Of a DNA stretch of 64,000 nt, positions 31,932 to 43,134 are shown one piece after another. The position numbers and the translations under genes are program-made. This stretch comes from Flavobacteriales bacterium (GTDB lineage: Bacteria > Bacteroidota > Bacteroidia > Flavobacteriales_C > GCA-002722245). Positions within the stretch are counted from its first letter, which is position 1, and each line of letters starts with the position of its first letter. The notes beneath the pieces are model-generated. The model ran no database searches. It had not been told where the DNA came from and saw only the letters and a program-made list of their open reading frames with translations. Location of the stretch: the NCBI GenBank assembly GCA_947444925.1, contig CANFBW010000006.1:20533-84532 (forward strand). The letters are read 5' to 3'.

Positions 31932-33176
31932 ATGGCATTAAATATTGTTTTCATCGCATTTTTCTTGATCGCCTTCGCCATCGCTTTGGTACAGGCAATT
32001 GTATTTCAAAACTTCGATGTTTTTGATCTCATCATCAAAAGCACCATCGACACTTCGAAAACCGGATTTGAAATTTCACTCTACCTCACCGGAACGCTAT
32101 GCTTGTGGATGGGCATCATGAAAATCGGAGAAAATGGCGGCGCAATCAACATCTTGACCCGCCTCACTGCGCCCCTGTTTACACGCCTCTTCCCTGATGT
32201 TCCTAAAAATCATCCGGCCTATGGATCCATCATGATGAATTTCACGGCAAATATGTTGGGCTTAGACAATGCCGCAACACCAGCGGGTTTAAAAGCAATG
32301 AGTCAGCTGCAGGAAATCAATCCTGAAAAAGACAGCGCCAGCCGATCGCAAATCATGTTCATGGTCATCAACGCCTCGGGACTCACCATCATTCCTATCG
32401 GCATCATCACCATTCGCTCACAAATATTAGCCGAACAAGGTATCGTTGGAAATCCAACCGATATTTTTATTCCTGTACTGATCGCCACTTTCTTTTCTAC
32501 TTTGGGTGGGATAATACTCACCAGCATCATTCAAAAAATTCGTTTCGACAAAGTGATCATTGCTTATTTGGGAGGTGCTGCAGCGCTCATCGTAGGCTTG
32601 TTATTCGCCGCGTCACGCATGAGTCCGGCACAATTGGAACTCTTTTCTAAAACCTTAGGATCGTCGGTACTACTTTCAATTATTGTAAGTTTTATGCTGA
32701 TGGCGCTGCGCAAGAAAGTGAATGTGTATGAGTCCTTCATCGACGGCGCAAAAGACGGCTTCAACACCGCCATCAAAATTGTACCCTACCTCATCGCTAT
32801 ACTGGTTGCCATTGGTGTGTTTCGCGCCAGTGGTGGCATGGACTGGTTGATGGAAGGATTCCGTTTTGTGTTTGCGCAAATATTCCCCAGCACCGAATTT
32901 GTTGACGCTTTACCTACCGCCATCATGAAGCCTCTAAGTGGCAGTGGCGCGCGGGGAATGATGGTTGACACTATGAACACATACGGCGCAAATTCGTTTG
33001 CCGGAAGACTTTCTTGCGTGTTTCAAGGAGCGGCCGACACCACCTTCTTTATACTCGCAGTGTACTTCGGATCTATCGGCATCAAAAAAACAAAATATGC
33101 TTTGGGTGTGAGTTTGTTTGCCGATTTGTGCGGCGTCATTGCAGCGATCATCACGTGCTACATCTTCTTCAAGTAA
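31932..33176 (+). CDS. Nucleoside-recognition / spore maturation protein SpmA-SpmB fusion
   Basis: 414 aa; SpmA-like LDNAATPAGLKAM and SpmB-like LSGSGARGMMVDTMNTYGANSFAGRLSCVFQGAADTTFFILAVYFGSIGI. Confidence 0.85.
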   Translation: MALNIVFIAFFLIAFAIALVQAIVFQNFDVFDLIIKSTIDTSKTGFEISLYLTGTLCLWMGIMKIGENGGAINILTRLTAPLFTRLFPDVPKNHPAYGSIMMNFTANMLGLDNAATPAGLKAMSQLQEINPEKDSASRSQIMFMVINASGLTIIPIGIITIRSQILAEQGIVGNPTDIFIPVLIATFFSTLGGIILTSIIQKIRFDKVIIAYLGGAAALIVGLLFAASRMSPAQLELFSKTLGSSVLLSIIVSFMLMALRKKVNVYESFIDGAKDGFNTAIKIVPYLIAILVAIGVFRASGGMDWLMEGFRFVFAQIFPSTEFVDALPTAIMKPLSGSGARGMMVDTMNTYGANSFAGRLSCVFQGAADTTFFILAVYFGSIGIKKTKYALGVSLFADLCGVIAAIITCYIFFK

Positions 33177-33193
33177 AACATATACTTTACTTC

Positions 33194-33229
33194 AAAAAAA
33201 AGTCCCGCAACATTTGCGGGACTTTTTTT
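33194..33229. terminator. Bidirectional rho-independent terminator between convergent genes
   Basis: AAAAAAAGTCCCGCAA-CA-TTGCGGGACTTTTTTT. Confidence 0.92.
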
Positions 33230-33236
33230 GTAGCTT

Positions 33237-33866
33237 TTATTTTCTACTCAAAACCTTGGCTTTTAATTCGCCATCACTTTTTTTTTGATAGCGTAAATTC
33301 CGGATAGACGGGAATTTATTGGCATCTAAAAAGAAAATATCCAATTCCTTACGCGTTGCATCTTCTACCAAATGCATCAAAGGTTGCTCAACTTCCATCA
33401 AATGCTTTAAAGCACTTATGATCTCTCCATCCCACTTTTCAAAGTATGTATCGAGGTCATTGGGCTTAATGCTTCCTCGGCAGTTTACTGCGCCACATCC
33501 ACAGTTGAACTCATCGTCGAGGTTGAAGATACCATACTCGTCGGTAATTTCTTCGCCAGCTTGAATATCTCGAATTGCAATTTCAAATCCGTAACCTGTG
33601 CTGATAGTGTTTCTATTGCAGTTGTGGTTTACATATTTAGCAAAATCCCAGCTTAAAATTCTAATGCCGCGCTCATCAACGTATGAGAATTTATCAATGA
33701 CTTGCTGCATAGCTGGAGAATGCTTGTCAAACGCCGATTCCGAAACTTCGATTTCAAGGCTGTCTTTAACGTAAACTATTGTTCCTTTTGGAATAAGTTT
33801 GTTTGCGAAAACGCCATATCCTATTGCTTCGCTAACGTGTCTTACTTCAGTATCCGGATGAATCAT
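33237..33866 (-). CDS. SET-domain protein (lysine methyltransferase-like)
   Basis: GYGVFANKLIPKGTIVY; AKYVNHNCNRNT; AGEEITDEYG; post-SET-like CGCGAVNCRG. Confidence 0.9.
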   Translation of the reverse strand: MIHPDTEVRHVSEAIGYGVFANKLIPKGTIVYVKDSLEIEVSESAFDKHSPAMQQVIDKFSYVDERGIRILSWDFAKYVNHNCNRNTISTGYGFEIAIRDIQAGEEITDEYGIFNLDDEFNCGCGAVNCRGSIKPNDLDTYFEKWDGEIISALKHLMEVEQPLMHLVEDATRKELDIFFLDANKFPSIRNLRYQKKSDGELKAKVLSRK

Positions 33867-34057
33867 GAGTGCTGCTGTGGTTAAAATGAATAATAGCAGT
33901 AAATTTTCATTTATTCCGCGATAAAATAAAATTGCGTAGACACTATTTTTACTTTATTTATCAACATATTAACAATGCCAAAACACGCACTAAGACCAAA
34001 ACAAAGATAGGTCGACAAAGCAGCAAACTTTTAGGCATAGAACACAACACTAAAACA

Positions 34058-36664
34058 CTATTCTACGTAATTTTTAGCCTTGCTGAGTGCCCCCGAAAGC
34101 CCGTTCAAATTAGTGCCGCCCGCATTGGCGTAAAATGCCTGTCCACCACCGCCTCCTTGAATTTCCTTTGCCAATTCACGCACAATATTTGATGCATTCA
34201 GCGCTTTGCTTTTAACCAATTCTTCGTTGATCACCACACTCAAGTTTGGCTTGCCACCCACCTCCGCGGCGAGCACCATAAATATATTGGGAACTTCAGC
34301 TTTCAATTGAAAACAAAGATCTTTCAATGCATCGGCAGAATCTAAATCAATGCGTTCAGCCAAAAAACTAACCCCATTGACTTGCGCGACTTTACTAAGC
34401 AAAACAGCTTTGATAGCCAATGCTTTTTCATGCAGCAGCGCAGCAAATTCCTTGCTCAAACGGGTATTATCGTCGAGTAAAAGCTGTACCGATTTTTTCA
34501 AATCTTTAGGGCTTTTCATCAAATCCTTCACCTCTTGCAATAAAAGTAACTGCTCATTAATGTAGGCATCCGTTTTTTCGCCAGTGATGGCCTCAATTCT
34601 TCGAATTCCGGCAGCAACAGCACTTTCAGAAAGCACTATCACTCTTCCAATAACACCAGTTGAAGCAACATGACAACCACCACACAATTCCACTGAATCG
34701 CCAAACTGCACCACGCGTACTTTGTCGCCGTATTTTTCACCAAACAAAGCCATAGCTCCACGCTTTTTAGCGTCGGCAATAGCAATTGCACGCTCTTCCT
34801 GCAGCGGAATATTGGCACGAATATTTTGATTGACTATTTCTTGAATCTCGATCATTTCAGACTCGCTCACTTTTTGAAAATGAGAGAAGTCGAAACGCAA
34901 ATTATTTTCATTCACTAAAGATCCTTTTTGCTCAACATGTGTTCCCAAAACTTTACGCAGGGCGTGGTGCAACAAATGTGTTGCGGAATGATTGGCTTCT
35001 GTTGCCGATCTTTTGCTTTTGCTCACCACCGCTTTTACAGGGACACCAAGCTCTTTCGGCAGCTTGTCTAGAAAGTGCAAGAACACTCCGTTTTCTTTTT
35101 TGCAATCGACCACCGTATATTTTTCACCCGCTACTTCCAAATAACCGCGATCGCCAACTTGGCCACCTCCTTCAGCATAAAATGGTGTTTGATCCAACTC
35201 CACTTGAAACATTTCTTTTCCTTTTGCTTTCACTTTGCGGTAACGCATAATTTGAGCATTGCTTTCTAAGTGATCGTAGCCCACGAATTTTCCTTCGCCA
35301 GCACTCACCACTACCCAGTCATCGGTCTCTACAACAGAAGCTGCACGCGAACGATCTTTCTGTTTGTCGAGTTCCGCTTGAAATCCCTTCATATCAACAC
35401 TCAATCCATGTTCACGCGCAAGTAAATCGGTTAAATCTACAGGGAATCCAAAGGTGTCGAACAATTCAAAAGCAAAAACACCATCGATTACTTTTGAACT
35501 TTGCGTTTTTATTTTGGCTTCAAATTTAAGAATCCCTTTTTCCAAAGTTTTTAAGAAATTTTGCTCTTCTTCTTTGATTACCTTTTCAATGAATTCCTTT
35601 TGCCCCACCAACTCAGGAAAGAATCTTCCCATGTGATCCGCCAACACCTGCACCAATTGATAAATGAAAGCTTCATTCATCCCTAATTTACTGTAACCAT
35701 AACGCACCGCGCGTCGCAAAATACGTCGAATAACATAGCCCGCGCCTGTGTTCGATGGCATTTGCCCATCGGCAATGGCAAATGAAACGGCGCGTATGTG
35801 ATCCGCAATCACGCGAATGGCAATATCGGTTGTTTCCGTTACGCCATATTTTTTATTGGTCAGCGCTTCTATTTTTTCAATAGTTGGTGTAAAAACATCG
35901 GTGTCGTAGTTCGACTGTTTGCCTTGTAAAACACGCACCAAACGCTCAAAACCCATTCCTGTATCCACATGCTGCGCTGGCAATTTTTCTAAACTTCCAT
36001 CGGCTTTACGGTTGAATTCCATGAACACGTTGTTCCAAATTTCAATCACTTGCGGATCGTCATTGTTCACCAAAGTAGCGCCATCAACCTTTTGTCTATC
36101 GGCATCAGAACGGCCATCGTAATGAATTTCAGAACAAGGACCGCAAGGACCTTGATCACCCATTTCCCAAAAATTGTCTTTTTTATTGCCGTTTAGAATG
36201 CGGTCCTCGGCGATATATTTTTTCCACTCGTCGTAAGCCTCTTGATCGAAACCAAGGTTACTGTCTTTATCGCCTTCAAAAACCGTTACGTACAAACGAC
36301 CTTTGTCAATTTTGTAAACATCGGTTAACAATTCCCATGCCCATGCAATCGCATCTTTTTTGAAATAATCGCCAAACGACCAGTTACCGAGCATTTCAAA
36401 CATCGTGTGATGGTAAGTATCAACACCTACTTCTTCGAGATCATTGTGTTTTCCCGACACACGCAAACACTTTTGAGTATTGGCGATGCGAGGATGTTTG
36501 ACGGGTGCATTGCCCAAGAAAATATCTTTAAACTGGTTCATCCCCGCATTGGTAAACATTAGCGTTGGATCGTTTTTTACCACCATGGGTGCAGATGGAA
36601 CAATTTGGTGTCCTTTGCTTTCAAAAAACTTCAAAAACTGCTCACGTATTTCAGCAGACTTCAT
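34058..36664 (-). CDS. alaS: Alanine--tRNA ligase
   Basis: [51 protein letters not shown]; 868 aa; [17 protein letters not shown]. Confidence 0.98.
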   Translation of the reverse strand: MKSAEIREQFLKFFESKGHQIVPSAPMVVKNDPTLMFTNAGMNQFKDIFLGNAPVKHPRIANTQKCLRVSGKHNDLEEVGVDTYHHTMFEMLGNWSFGDYFKKDAIAWAWELLTDVYKIDKGRLYVTVFEGDKDSNLGFDQEAYDEWKKYIAEDRILNGNKKDNFWEMGDQGPCGPCSEIHYDGRSDADRQKVDGATLVNNDDPQVIEIWNNVFMEFNRKADGSLEKLPAQHVDTGMGFERLVRVLQGKQSNYDTDVFTPTIEKIEALTNKKYGVTETTDIAIRVIADHIRAVSFAIADGQMPSNTGAGYVIRRILRRAVRYGYSKLGMNEAFIYQLVQVLADHMGRFFPELVGQKEFIEKVIKEEEQNFLKTLEKGILKFEAKIKTQSSKVIDGVFAFELFDTFGFPVDLTDLLAREHGLSVDMKGFQAELDKQKDRSRAASVVETDDWVVVSAGEGKFVGYDHLESNAQIMRYRKVKAKGKEMFQVELDQTPFYAEGGGQVGDRGYLEVAGEKYTVVDCKKENGVFLHFLDKLPKELGVPVKAVVSKSKRSATEANHSATHLLHHALRKVLGTHVEQKGSLVNENNLRFDFSHFQKVSESEMIEIQEIVNQNIRANIPLQEERAIAIADAKKRGAMALFGEKYGDKVRVVQFGDSVELCGGCHVASTGVIGRVIVLSESAVAAGIRRIEAITGEKTDAYINEQLLLLQEVKDLMKSPKDLKKSVQLLLDDNTRLSKEFAALLHEKALAIKAVLLSKVAQVNGVSFLAERIDLDSADALKDLCFQLKAEVPNIFMVLAAEVGGKPNLSVVINEELVKSKALNASNIVRELAKEIQGGGGGQAFYANAGGTNLNGLSGALSKAKNYVE

Positions 36665-36723
36665 ACTTCTATATTTTAGTTTAAAATTTTCCGAATAACC
36701 AGAAAACCCTTAATTATCAACAC

Positions 36724-36754
36724 TTGTAACAACAATAAAAATTACTTATCTTCA
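36724..36754 (+). promoter_or_regulatory. Putative Bacteroidetes promoter for M23 peptidase gene
   Basis: TTG (36724-36726), N20, TATCTTCA (weak match to TAnnTTTG). Confidence 0.35.
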
Positions 36755-36790
36755 CGTCCCTTTGCCTCAAGCGCAAAGCTAATCAATCTT

Positions 36791-37738
36791 ATGTCTAAAG
36801 AGAAATTTGGAGTAGGTCAATCGATTAAATACGCGAAAAGAAAACCGCGAAAAGCGCTTTTATTTTTGTCGATACTGGTATTGATGTCCTTTTTGGTCAA
36901 CTTGCTTTTGCTGCCATATATTGAAAAATACGTATCTAAAAACAAATCTAGAGAAATAGAAAAACTTAAAAACGAATATGCCCTATTGAGCATCCGTATG
37001 GAACGCATGAATAAAGGCATTGAAGATTTAAATCTTAAGGACGACAGTTTGTATTCAAATATTTTCGGACTCGAGCCTTTGTCAAAAGAAGTGCGCATGG
37101 CAGGCACTGGCGGGCACGACATGCATGCCGACTTGAGTGGATACGAATATTCCTACCTTTTAAAAACCACCAATGCGAAACTAAAAGCGCTGGAAGCTAA
37201 AATTCAAATTCAGCAGGAATCTTACAAAAGAATTGACAATAAAGTAAAACTTGTTGCCAATAAAATAGCAAGCATCCCGGCCATTCAACCCATTCTCAAT
37301 AGAAATATGGCGCAAATCTCGTCGGGCTACGGCATGCGATTGCATCCCATTCACGACACCATGCGCATGCACTGGGGCATTGATTTCGCAGCGCGCAAGG
37401 GCACAAAAATATATGCTACAGGCGACGGCACAATTGAATACGCTGATCAAGATTACGGCTATGGGAAACACGTTATTATTGACCACGGATTTGGCTACAA
37501 AACACTTTATGGCCACATGAGCAAGATGACGGTGCACAAAGGACAGAAAGTAAGCCGTAAAGATTACATCGGGGACGTAGGATCTACAGGAGCATCCACC
37601 GATCCGCATTTGCACTATGAAGTCATCAAAAAAGATCGAAAAATTGACCCTATAAACTTTTTCTTTGGCGATTTAAATTATTCGGAATACCGCCAAATGA
37701 TGGACATTTCAAACCGAATCAAACGTGCTATGGATTAA
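36791..37738 (+). CDS. M23 family metallopeptidase (murein endopeptidase-like), membrane anchored
   Basis: YGMRLHPIHDTMRMHWGIDFAARKGTKIYATGDGTI...HVIIDHGFGYKTLYGHMS...GASTDPHLHYEV. Confidence 0.93.
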   Translation: MSKEKFGVGQSIKYAKRKPRKALLFLSILVLMSFLVNLLLLPYIEKYVSKNKSREIEKLKNEYALLSIRMERMNKGIEDLNLKDDSLYSNIFGLEPLSKEVRMAGTGGHDMHADLSGYEYSYLLKTTNAKLKALEAKIQIQQESYKRIDNKVKLVANKIASIPAIQPILNRNMAQISSGYGMRLHPIHDTMRMHWGIDFAARKGTKIYATGDGTIEYADQDYGYGKHVIIDHGFGYKTLYGHMSKMTVHKGQKVSRKDYIGDVGSTGASTDPHLHYEVIKKDRKIDPINFFFGDLNYSEYRQMMDISNRIKRAMD

Positions 37739-37748
37739 ACCTATTACT

Positions 37749-38156
37749 ATGGAAAAAGAAGTTGGCACAAAAGACAATCCGTGGAAACTCAAAACACCTC
37801 CCGGAACATCTGAGTTCACAATGCACAAAGACGAAAAAGAAGGCAAAGCCATTTTGGTGTGCACCGTTGGAAAAACTATTTTACACTACGACTACCGCTG
37901 CTTGGCCGAGTTGCATGCTATGCTAAAAAAACAAGGCGACTGGATGGAATTGGGAAGCGCCGACGAACAAAAACCAGCAAAGGAAGGTACGGTAGAAGCC
38001 TGGGGCCGCTCTGAAAAAAATCCCATTGGCGGTTGGTATGGACTCAAAAAAGGTTTGCGCGGACGATTTGGAATGTATGTTCCTCCGTTAATGGAAAAGC
38101 TCGGATTGGCCGAATTGACGCACGATGCCAAAGGCAACAAAATGAAATTCAAATAA
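37749..38156 (+). CDS. Conserved hypothetical protein (DUF6855-like)
   Basis: MEKEVGTKDNPWKLKTPPGTSEFTMHKDE...RSEKNPIGGWYGLKKGLRGRFGMYVPPLMEKLGLAEL; intact ORF. Confidence 0.75.
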   Translation: MEKEVGTKDNPWKLKTPPGTSEFTMHKDEKEGKAILVCTVGKTILHYDYRCLAELHAMLKKQGDWMELGSADEQKPAKEGTVEAWGRSEKNPIGGWYGLKKGLRGRFGMYVPPLMEKLGLAELTHDAKGNKMKFK

Positions 38157-38234
38157 ATTAATTACAAAAAGTTGACCATAGCATCCACAAACTCTCGCTG
38201 AATTTCATATTTTTACGCTTCAATTTTTCACACA

Positions 38235-38570
38235 ATGCCTTACAAGGAAAAAGAAACATCCAAGCTCTACTATACCATTGGCGAGGTCGCCGAAACCTTT
38301 GATGTCAACACTTCACTGATTCGCTTTTGGGAAAAAGAATTTGAAATTCTGAAACCTAAAAAAAGCAAAAAAGGCAATCGACTGTTCACCAATGACGATG
38401 TTGAAACACTCAAACTCATTCACCACCTGGTAAAAGACCGAGGTTTCACACTGAACGGCGCCAAGGAGAAATTGAAAAAACACAAATTGGAAACCAAAAA
38501 AGAAGTAGAAATGATCAAGTCACTTGAAAAAGTGAAATCATTTTTGCTCGCCCTTAAAAAAGAATTGTAG
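38235..38570 (+). CDS. MerR family transcriptional regulator
   Basis: YYTIGEVAETFDVNTSLIRFWEKEFEILKPKKSKKGNRLFTNDDVETLKLIHHLVKDRGFTLNGAKEKL. Confidence 0.92.
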   Translation: MPYKEKETSKLYYTIGEVAETFDVNTSLIRFWEKEFEILKPKKSKKGNRLFTNDDVETLKLIHHLVKDRGFTLNGAKEKLKKHKLETKKEVEMIKSLEKVKSFLLALKKEL

Positions 38571-38575
38571 CAGTA

Positions 38576-39544
38576 CTACAAGTAGTTTTTACCAACTAAA
38601 TAGTTGTTCACATAATCCATCACGCCATCTTCTAGCGACGTAAATTCTTGCGTAAATCCCGCTGCGCGCAACTTCGCCATATTGGCTTGCGTGTAGTATT
38701 GGTATTTGTCGCGAATGTCAGCAGGAGTATCAATAAACTCAATATTGGGCTGTAAATTCATTGCCTTGAATGTTGCATTGGCCAAATCAGAAAATGCACG
38801 GGCTTGTCCGGTTCCCAGATTGTAGATGCCCGATTTTTTTCGCGACTCCATTAAAAACACAATCACATCAGCAACATCTTTTACATATATGAAATCGCGC
38901 AATTGTCCGCCATCACTGTAATCGGCGCGGTGTGATTTAAACAATTTTACTTTTCCCGACGATTGAATTTGATTAAAGGAATGAAAAACCACAGAAGCCA
39001 TGCGTCCTTTATGGTATTCATTTGGTCCGTAAACATTGAAGAATTTCAATCCCGCCCAAAAGAAAGGTTTTTTATCTTGTTGCAAAGCCCAAATGTCAAA
39101 ATCGTTTTTTGAATCTCCGTATGGGTTTAATGGCTTTAAATTTGGGATAACATCGTGCTTGTCATCATAACCCAACTCACCACCACCGTAGGTTGCCGCA
39201 GATGACGCGTAAATCAAAGGCAAAGCATATTTGACACACAATTCCCAAACTTTTTTACTGTACTCTAAATTGAGCTCGTCAAATATACTTTTATCAAATT
39301 CAGTGGTATCAGTTCGCGCCCCCAAATGAATCACAGCCTGCGCAAAACGTTGGTTTTTCTCCAACCAATCAAAAAAATCATTGCGCTCCACTTTTGCGGT
39401 AAACACTTTGTCTTTGTAGTTATTGGCCTTCGCAGGATCTTTTTGAAAATCATCCACCAACACAATGTCCTTGTACCCCAATGCATTGAGGCGCGACACC
39501 ACTGCACTGCTAATAAATCCTGCTGCTCCTGTAACTATGATCAT
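38576..39544 (-). CDS. hldD: ADP-L-glycero-D-manno-heptose 6-epimerase-like NAD-dependent epimerase
   Basis: MIIVTGAAGFISSAVVSRLNALGYKDIVLVDDF...; YASSAATYGGG; FFNVYGPNEYHKGRMASVVFH. Confidence 0.9.
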   Translation of the reverse strand: MIIVTGAAGFISSAVVSRLNALGYKDIVLVDDFQKDPAKANNYKDKVFTAKVERNDFFDWLEKNQRFAQAVIHLGARTDTTEFDKSIFDELNLEYSKKVWELCVKYALPLIYASSAATYGGGELGYDDKHDVIPNLKPLNPYGDSKNDFDIWALQQDKKPFFWAGLKFFNVYGPNEYHKGRMASVVFHSFNQIQSSGKVKLFKSHRADYSDGGQLRDFIYVKDVADVIVFLMESRKKSGIYNLGTGQARAFSDLANATFKAMNLQPNIEFIDTPADIRDKYQYYTQANMAKLRAAGFTQEFTSLEDGVMDYVNNYLVGKNYL

Positions 39545-39624
39545 GGGAATATTTTTTTGTAAAAATAGCAAATGTTCTTTTGCAATGAACATTCACTTAT
39601 ATTTGTAGCCTAAAATATTGCAAG

Positions 39625-40035
39625 ATGATTTACCTGACAAGACGAGAGCGCTTCAATGCTGCCCACAAACTGTACAATCCGGAATGGAGCGCAGAAAAAA
39701 ACGATGCCGTTTTTGGGAAATGCGCCAATCTCAATTGGCATGGCCACAATTACGAACTCTTTGTTACAGTGAAAGGCGACATCAATGCCGAAACAGGTTT
39801 CTTAATTGACCTAAAACAACTCAGCATTATTTTGAAAGACAAAGTAGTAGATCCACTCGACCACAGAAACATCAATCTCGACGTGCCTTTCATGAAAGGC
39901 AAAATGGCTTCTACGGAAGTATTGGCAATGGAAATTTGGATGCAAATACAAAAAGAAGTTGAAGCATTGGGCTGCATGCTGCATTGCGTTAAAATACAAG
40001 AAACAGAAAATAACTCAGTAGAATACTACGGATAA
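39625..40035 (+). CDS. queD: 6-carboxytetrahydropterin synthase / 6-pyruvoyl tetrahydropterin synthase family
   Basis: [17 protein letters not shown]...[28 protein letters not shown]. Confidence 0.88.
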   Translation: MIYLTRRERFNAAHKLYNPEWSAEKNDAVFGKCANLNWHGHNYELFVTVKGDINAETGFLIDLKQLSIILKDKVVDPLDHRNINLDVPFMKGKMASTEVLAMEIWMQIQKEVEALGCMLHCVKIQETENNSVEYYG

Positions 40036-40036
40036 T

Positions 40037-40636
40037 ATGAGCAATTATACCCACACAGAATCCTTCAATGAAGAGGCTACTTTAAAAATGGCTGAATACA
40101 ACAGAGAAATCTTGAAAATCATAGGTGAAAATCCTGATCGAGAGGGACTCTTAAAAACACCTGAAAGAGTTGCGAAATCGATGCAATACCTCACCAGAGG
40201 CTATTGTCAAAACCCAGATGAAATAATGCTTTCAGCAATCTTCAATGAAGACCACAACGAAATGATCATTGTAAAAGACATTGAATTGTATTCCTTGTGC
40301 GAACACCACATTCTGCCTTTTTTTGGCAAAGCACACATCGCGTACATTCCCAGTGGTAAAATAGTAGGACTAAGCAAAATACCAAGAGTGGTTGATGCCT
40401 ATTCGCGTCGCTTGCAAGTGCAAGAGCGATTGACCACTGATATTTTAGAGTGCATACAACGCACACTGAATCCCATTGGCGTAGCCGTAGTGATTGAAGC
40501 GCAGCACATGTGCATGCAAATGCGTGGCGTACAAAAACAAAACTCAGTCACCACTACCTCTTCGTTCAAAGGTGCCTTTGAAAAACAAGAAACACGCAAT
40601 GAATTCATCAAGTTACTTTCGTCGAAACTACATTAA
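40037..40636 (+). CDS. folE: GTP cyclohydrolase I
   Basis: [66 protein letters not shown]. Confidence 0.97.
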   Translation: MSNYTHTESFNEEATLKMAEYNREILKIIGENPDREGLLKTPERVAKSMQYLTRGYCQNPDEIMLSAIFNEDHNEMIIVKDIELYSLCEHHILPFFGKAHIAYIPSGKIVGLSKIPRVVDAYSRRLQVQERLTTDILECIQRTLNPIGVAVVIEAQHMCMQMRGVQKQNSVTTTSSFKGAFEKQETRNEFIKLLSSKLH

Positions 40637-40665
40637 GCAATTTTAATCCTTGAACATTTAAATAT

Positions 40666-41541
40666 ATGAACGCATACGTTTACCCAGGTCAAGGCTCGCA
40701 ATTTCCAGGAATGGGAAAAGAGCTGTACGACAGCAATCCAGAAGCAAAAAAATTATTCGACAAGGCCAACGAGATTTTGGGATTCAACATCACCGAAATT
40801 ATGTTCAACGGCACTGACGAAGATTTGAAGCAAACTAAAGTAACGCAGCCAGCCGTATTTTTGTACTCAGTGATTCTTACGTTGACTCAAGCAGACTTTA
40901 AACCCGACATGGTTGCTGGACATTCGCTTGGTGAATTTTCCGCATTGGTGGCCAACAAAACCATTTCCTTTGAAGATGGCTTGCGTTTGGTATTTATTCG
41001 CGCACAAGCAATGCAAAAAGCTTGTGAAATCAACCCATCAACGATGGCTGCCATTTTAGGATTAGAAGACGCTGTTGTAGAAGATATTTGCAAAAATATT
41101 GACGGCGTGGTGGTTGCGGCCAATTACAATTGTCCGGGCCAACTTGTTATCTCGGGCGAAAACAAAGCCGTTGAAGCGGCTTGCGCAAAACTCACTGAAG
41201 CAGGAGCAAAGAGAGCATTATTACTTCCTGTTGGCGGTGCCTTTCACTCTCCATTAATGGAACCCGCACGCATTGAATTAGCGGCTGCGATTGGCAAAAC
41301 CACTTTCAATACACCAATTTGTCCAGTGTATCAAAATGTAAACGCGCAAGCGATCACTGACCCCAACACTATCAAAGAAAACCTGGTTACGCAGTTGACG
41401 GCACCAGTGCGTTGGACGCAAACAGTAATCAACATGATCGCCGCTGGCGCTACAAAATTTACTGAAATTGGTCCAGGAAAAACACTGCAGGGTTTGGTCA
41501 AAAAAGTTGATCGAGCAATGCCTACAGAAGGCATCTCCTAA
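40666..41541 (+). CDS. fabD: Malonyl-CoA-[acyl-carrier-protein] transacylase
   Basis: AYVYPGQGSQFPGMGKELYD; MVAGHSLGEFSALVA. Confidence 0.96.
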   Translation: MNAYVYPGQGSQFPGMGKELYDSNPEAKKLFDKANEILGFNITEIMFNGTDEDLKQTKVTQPAVFLYSVILTLTQADFKPDMVAGHSLGEFSALVANKTISFEDGLRLVFIRAQAMQKACEINPSTMAAILGLEDAVVEDICKNIDGVVVAANYNCPGQLVISGENKAVEAACAKLTEAGAKRALLLPVGGAFHSPLMEPARIELAAAIGKTTFNTPICPVYQNVNAQAITDPNTIKENLVTQLTAPVRWTQTVINMIAAGATKFTEIGPGKTLQGLVKKVDRAMPTEGIS

Positions 41542-41550
41542 TAAATACAA

Positions 41551-41579
41551 AAAGGCTGTCACACAAGACAGCCTTTTTA
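41551..41579 (+). terminator. Rho-independent terminator after fabD
   Basis: AAAGGCTGTC-ACACAA-GACAGCCTTTTT. Confidence 0.9.
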
Positions 41580-41600
41580 TTTGCTAAAATCAGCGGCAAT

Positions 41601-42179
41601 ATGAATATTTTCAAAATACTATTAACGATTCTTTTTTTACAAAACGCAGCAGATGTAAAGGCTTGTGCCTGCGCCGAGCTGCACCCGCTAACCCTTGCCG
41701 ATTGCGGCAGATACGAAGTTATCTTTGAAGGAAAAATTGACTCAGTAAGCAAATGTAAGAACGAAAAAGCATTGACTTATTTCTCCATAACACAGCAATT
41801 CAAAGGCAATTTTCTAAGCATCGTTCCAGTATATTTTGAATGCGGCACATCGTGCGAAATGGATTTTCAAAAAGGAGATACATGGATCATCTATGCCGAA
41901 AAAAACAACGCCCAAGAAGTTGTCGTGAATTTCTGTTCTCGTTCACGCAAGGAGCCGCTGCCGGGACAAACAGACAATTACACGTACAATTCAATACACA
42001 GCTATGCGCAAGAGCGCACGCTACTCAACGAATTTTTTGAAGGCGAAGAAAATGAAAAACAGGGACTGCAAGCTCGAAAATACGAAAAAGTTGACCCCTC
42101 TCTGATTCCAATATTACTCACGGCATCTGTAGCTTTTATGGCCATCGGCATGTATCTATTCCGACGAAAAAAGAAATAA
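41601..42179 (+). CDS. Hypothetical exported Cys-rich (NTR/TIMP-like) protein with C-terminal TM anchor
   Basis: Signal peptide; ACACAEL...YEVIFEGKIDSVSKC..QFKGNF...YFECGTSCEM...W.IYAEK; C-terminal TM + RRKKK. Confidence 0.65.
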   Translation: MNIFKILLTILFLQNAADVKACACAELHPLTLADCGRYEVIFEGKIDSVSKCKNEKALTYFSITQQFKGNFLSIVPVYFECGTSCEMDFQKGDTWIIYAEKNNAQEVVVNFCSRSRKEPLPGQTDNYTYNSIHSYAQERTLLNEFFEGEENEKQGLQARKYEKVDPSLIPILLTASVAFMAIGMYLFRRKKK

Positions 42180-42233
42180 AATTTCGGCAGCTGCGTGGCA
42201 AAAAACAAATCCTATTTTACAACAGCAACATTA

Positions 42234-43130
42234 TTACAGCGTCGACAAGGTATTCAACACATCTTGCTCGGTAACAACTTTCATGTCTAAGGTCACCGTA
42301 ATACCAAAACCAACTGTGAGCGTTGAAGAATGCAAACGGTACTTTTTATTTTGATCCATTGCCATTGCGACAACTGTCACTGGCTCGCCAAGGGGCAATG
42401 CGATCGACTGCAAATTTTTCACTTTAACAACAGAGAAATAATTTTTTGCAATAAGGTACACGTCGATGAACTCCGTACCGCTGCCTTCTGCAACAAAAGT
42501 GATTGCTGCAACACCTAATAATGATGGTCGCAATTGAGCACAATTCACCCAACCCATTTGGTGCAATGCCAAAGTGTACGACGATGCATTAGTCACCACA
42601 AAAGAACCATCGGTAGCTTGCGTCCAACTAACATCAGTATCGGCATTAGCGCCATAAAAAATCTGCATTCCATTAAGCAAGTTATTGGTATCGGTCATCA
42701 CAGCAACAAAACTTTTATTGGGCTTCAACACCAACTCCACACCATCTTTGAAAGCACGTACGCGTATGGCACCAGCCGATTCAGTCATTACACCCCCAGC
42801 AACTGTGCTCATTGGATATTCCACGAAATCTGAATGCGTATACAATTCAATCAATTTGATCGTAAAAGGATATTTAACATCACTGCCTCCAGGATACATA
42901 AAAAGTGATGTATCGGCATAGAGCCTTGTATTTTGCTTACCTACAATTGGCCCCTTACCAACTGAATCCACAATAAATTCTTGCTCCTCTTGCCGATGCG
43001 TATTGTAAAAAGCATCCATTGATGAAAAAGTATCGTCACTGTCATCGCGCGTACTTTCACAAGAACTAAGCAATAAAGAAAATGCACAAAGGGCGACACT
43101 TGCTGCCTTAATAAAAAAATTATTTTTCAT
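42234..43130 (-). CDS. Hypothetical lipoprotein
   Basis: N-terminal lipobox ALCAFSLLLSSCES; no recognised family. Confidence 0.7.
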   Translation of the reverse strand: MKNNFFIKAASVALCAFSLLLSSCESTRDDSDDTFSSMDAFYNTHRQEEQEFIVDSVGKGPIVGKQNTRLYADTSLFMYPGGSDVKYPFTIKLIELYTHSDFVEYPMSTVAGGVMTESAGAIRVRAFKDGVELVLKPNKSFVAVMTDTNNLLNGMQIFYGANADTDVSWTQATDGSFVVTNASSYTLALHQMGWVNCAQLRPSLLGVAAITFVAEGSGTEFIDVYLIAKNYFSVVKVKNLQSIALPLGEPVTVVAMAMDQNKKYRLHSSTLTVGFGITVTLDMKVVTEQDVLNTLSTL

Positions 43131-43134
43131 ATCA

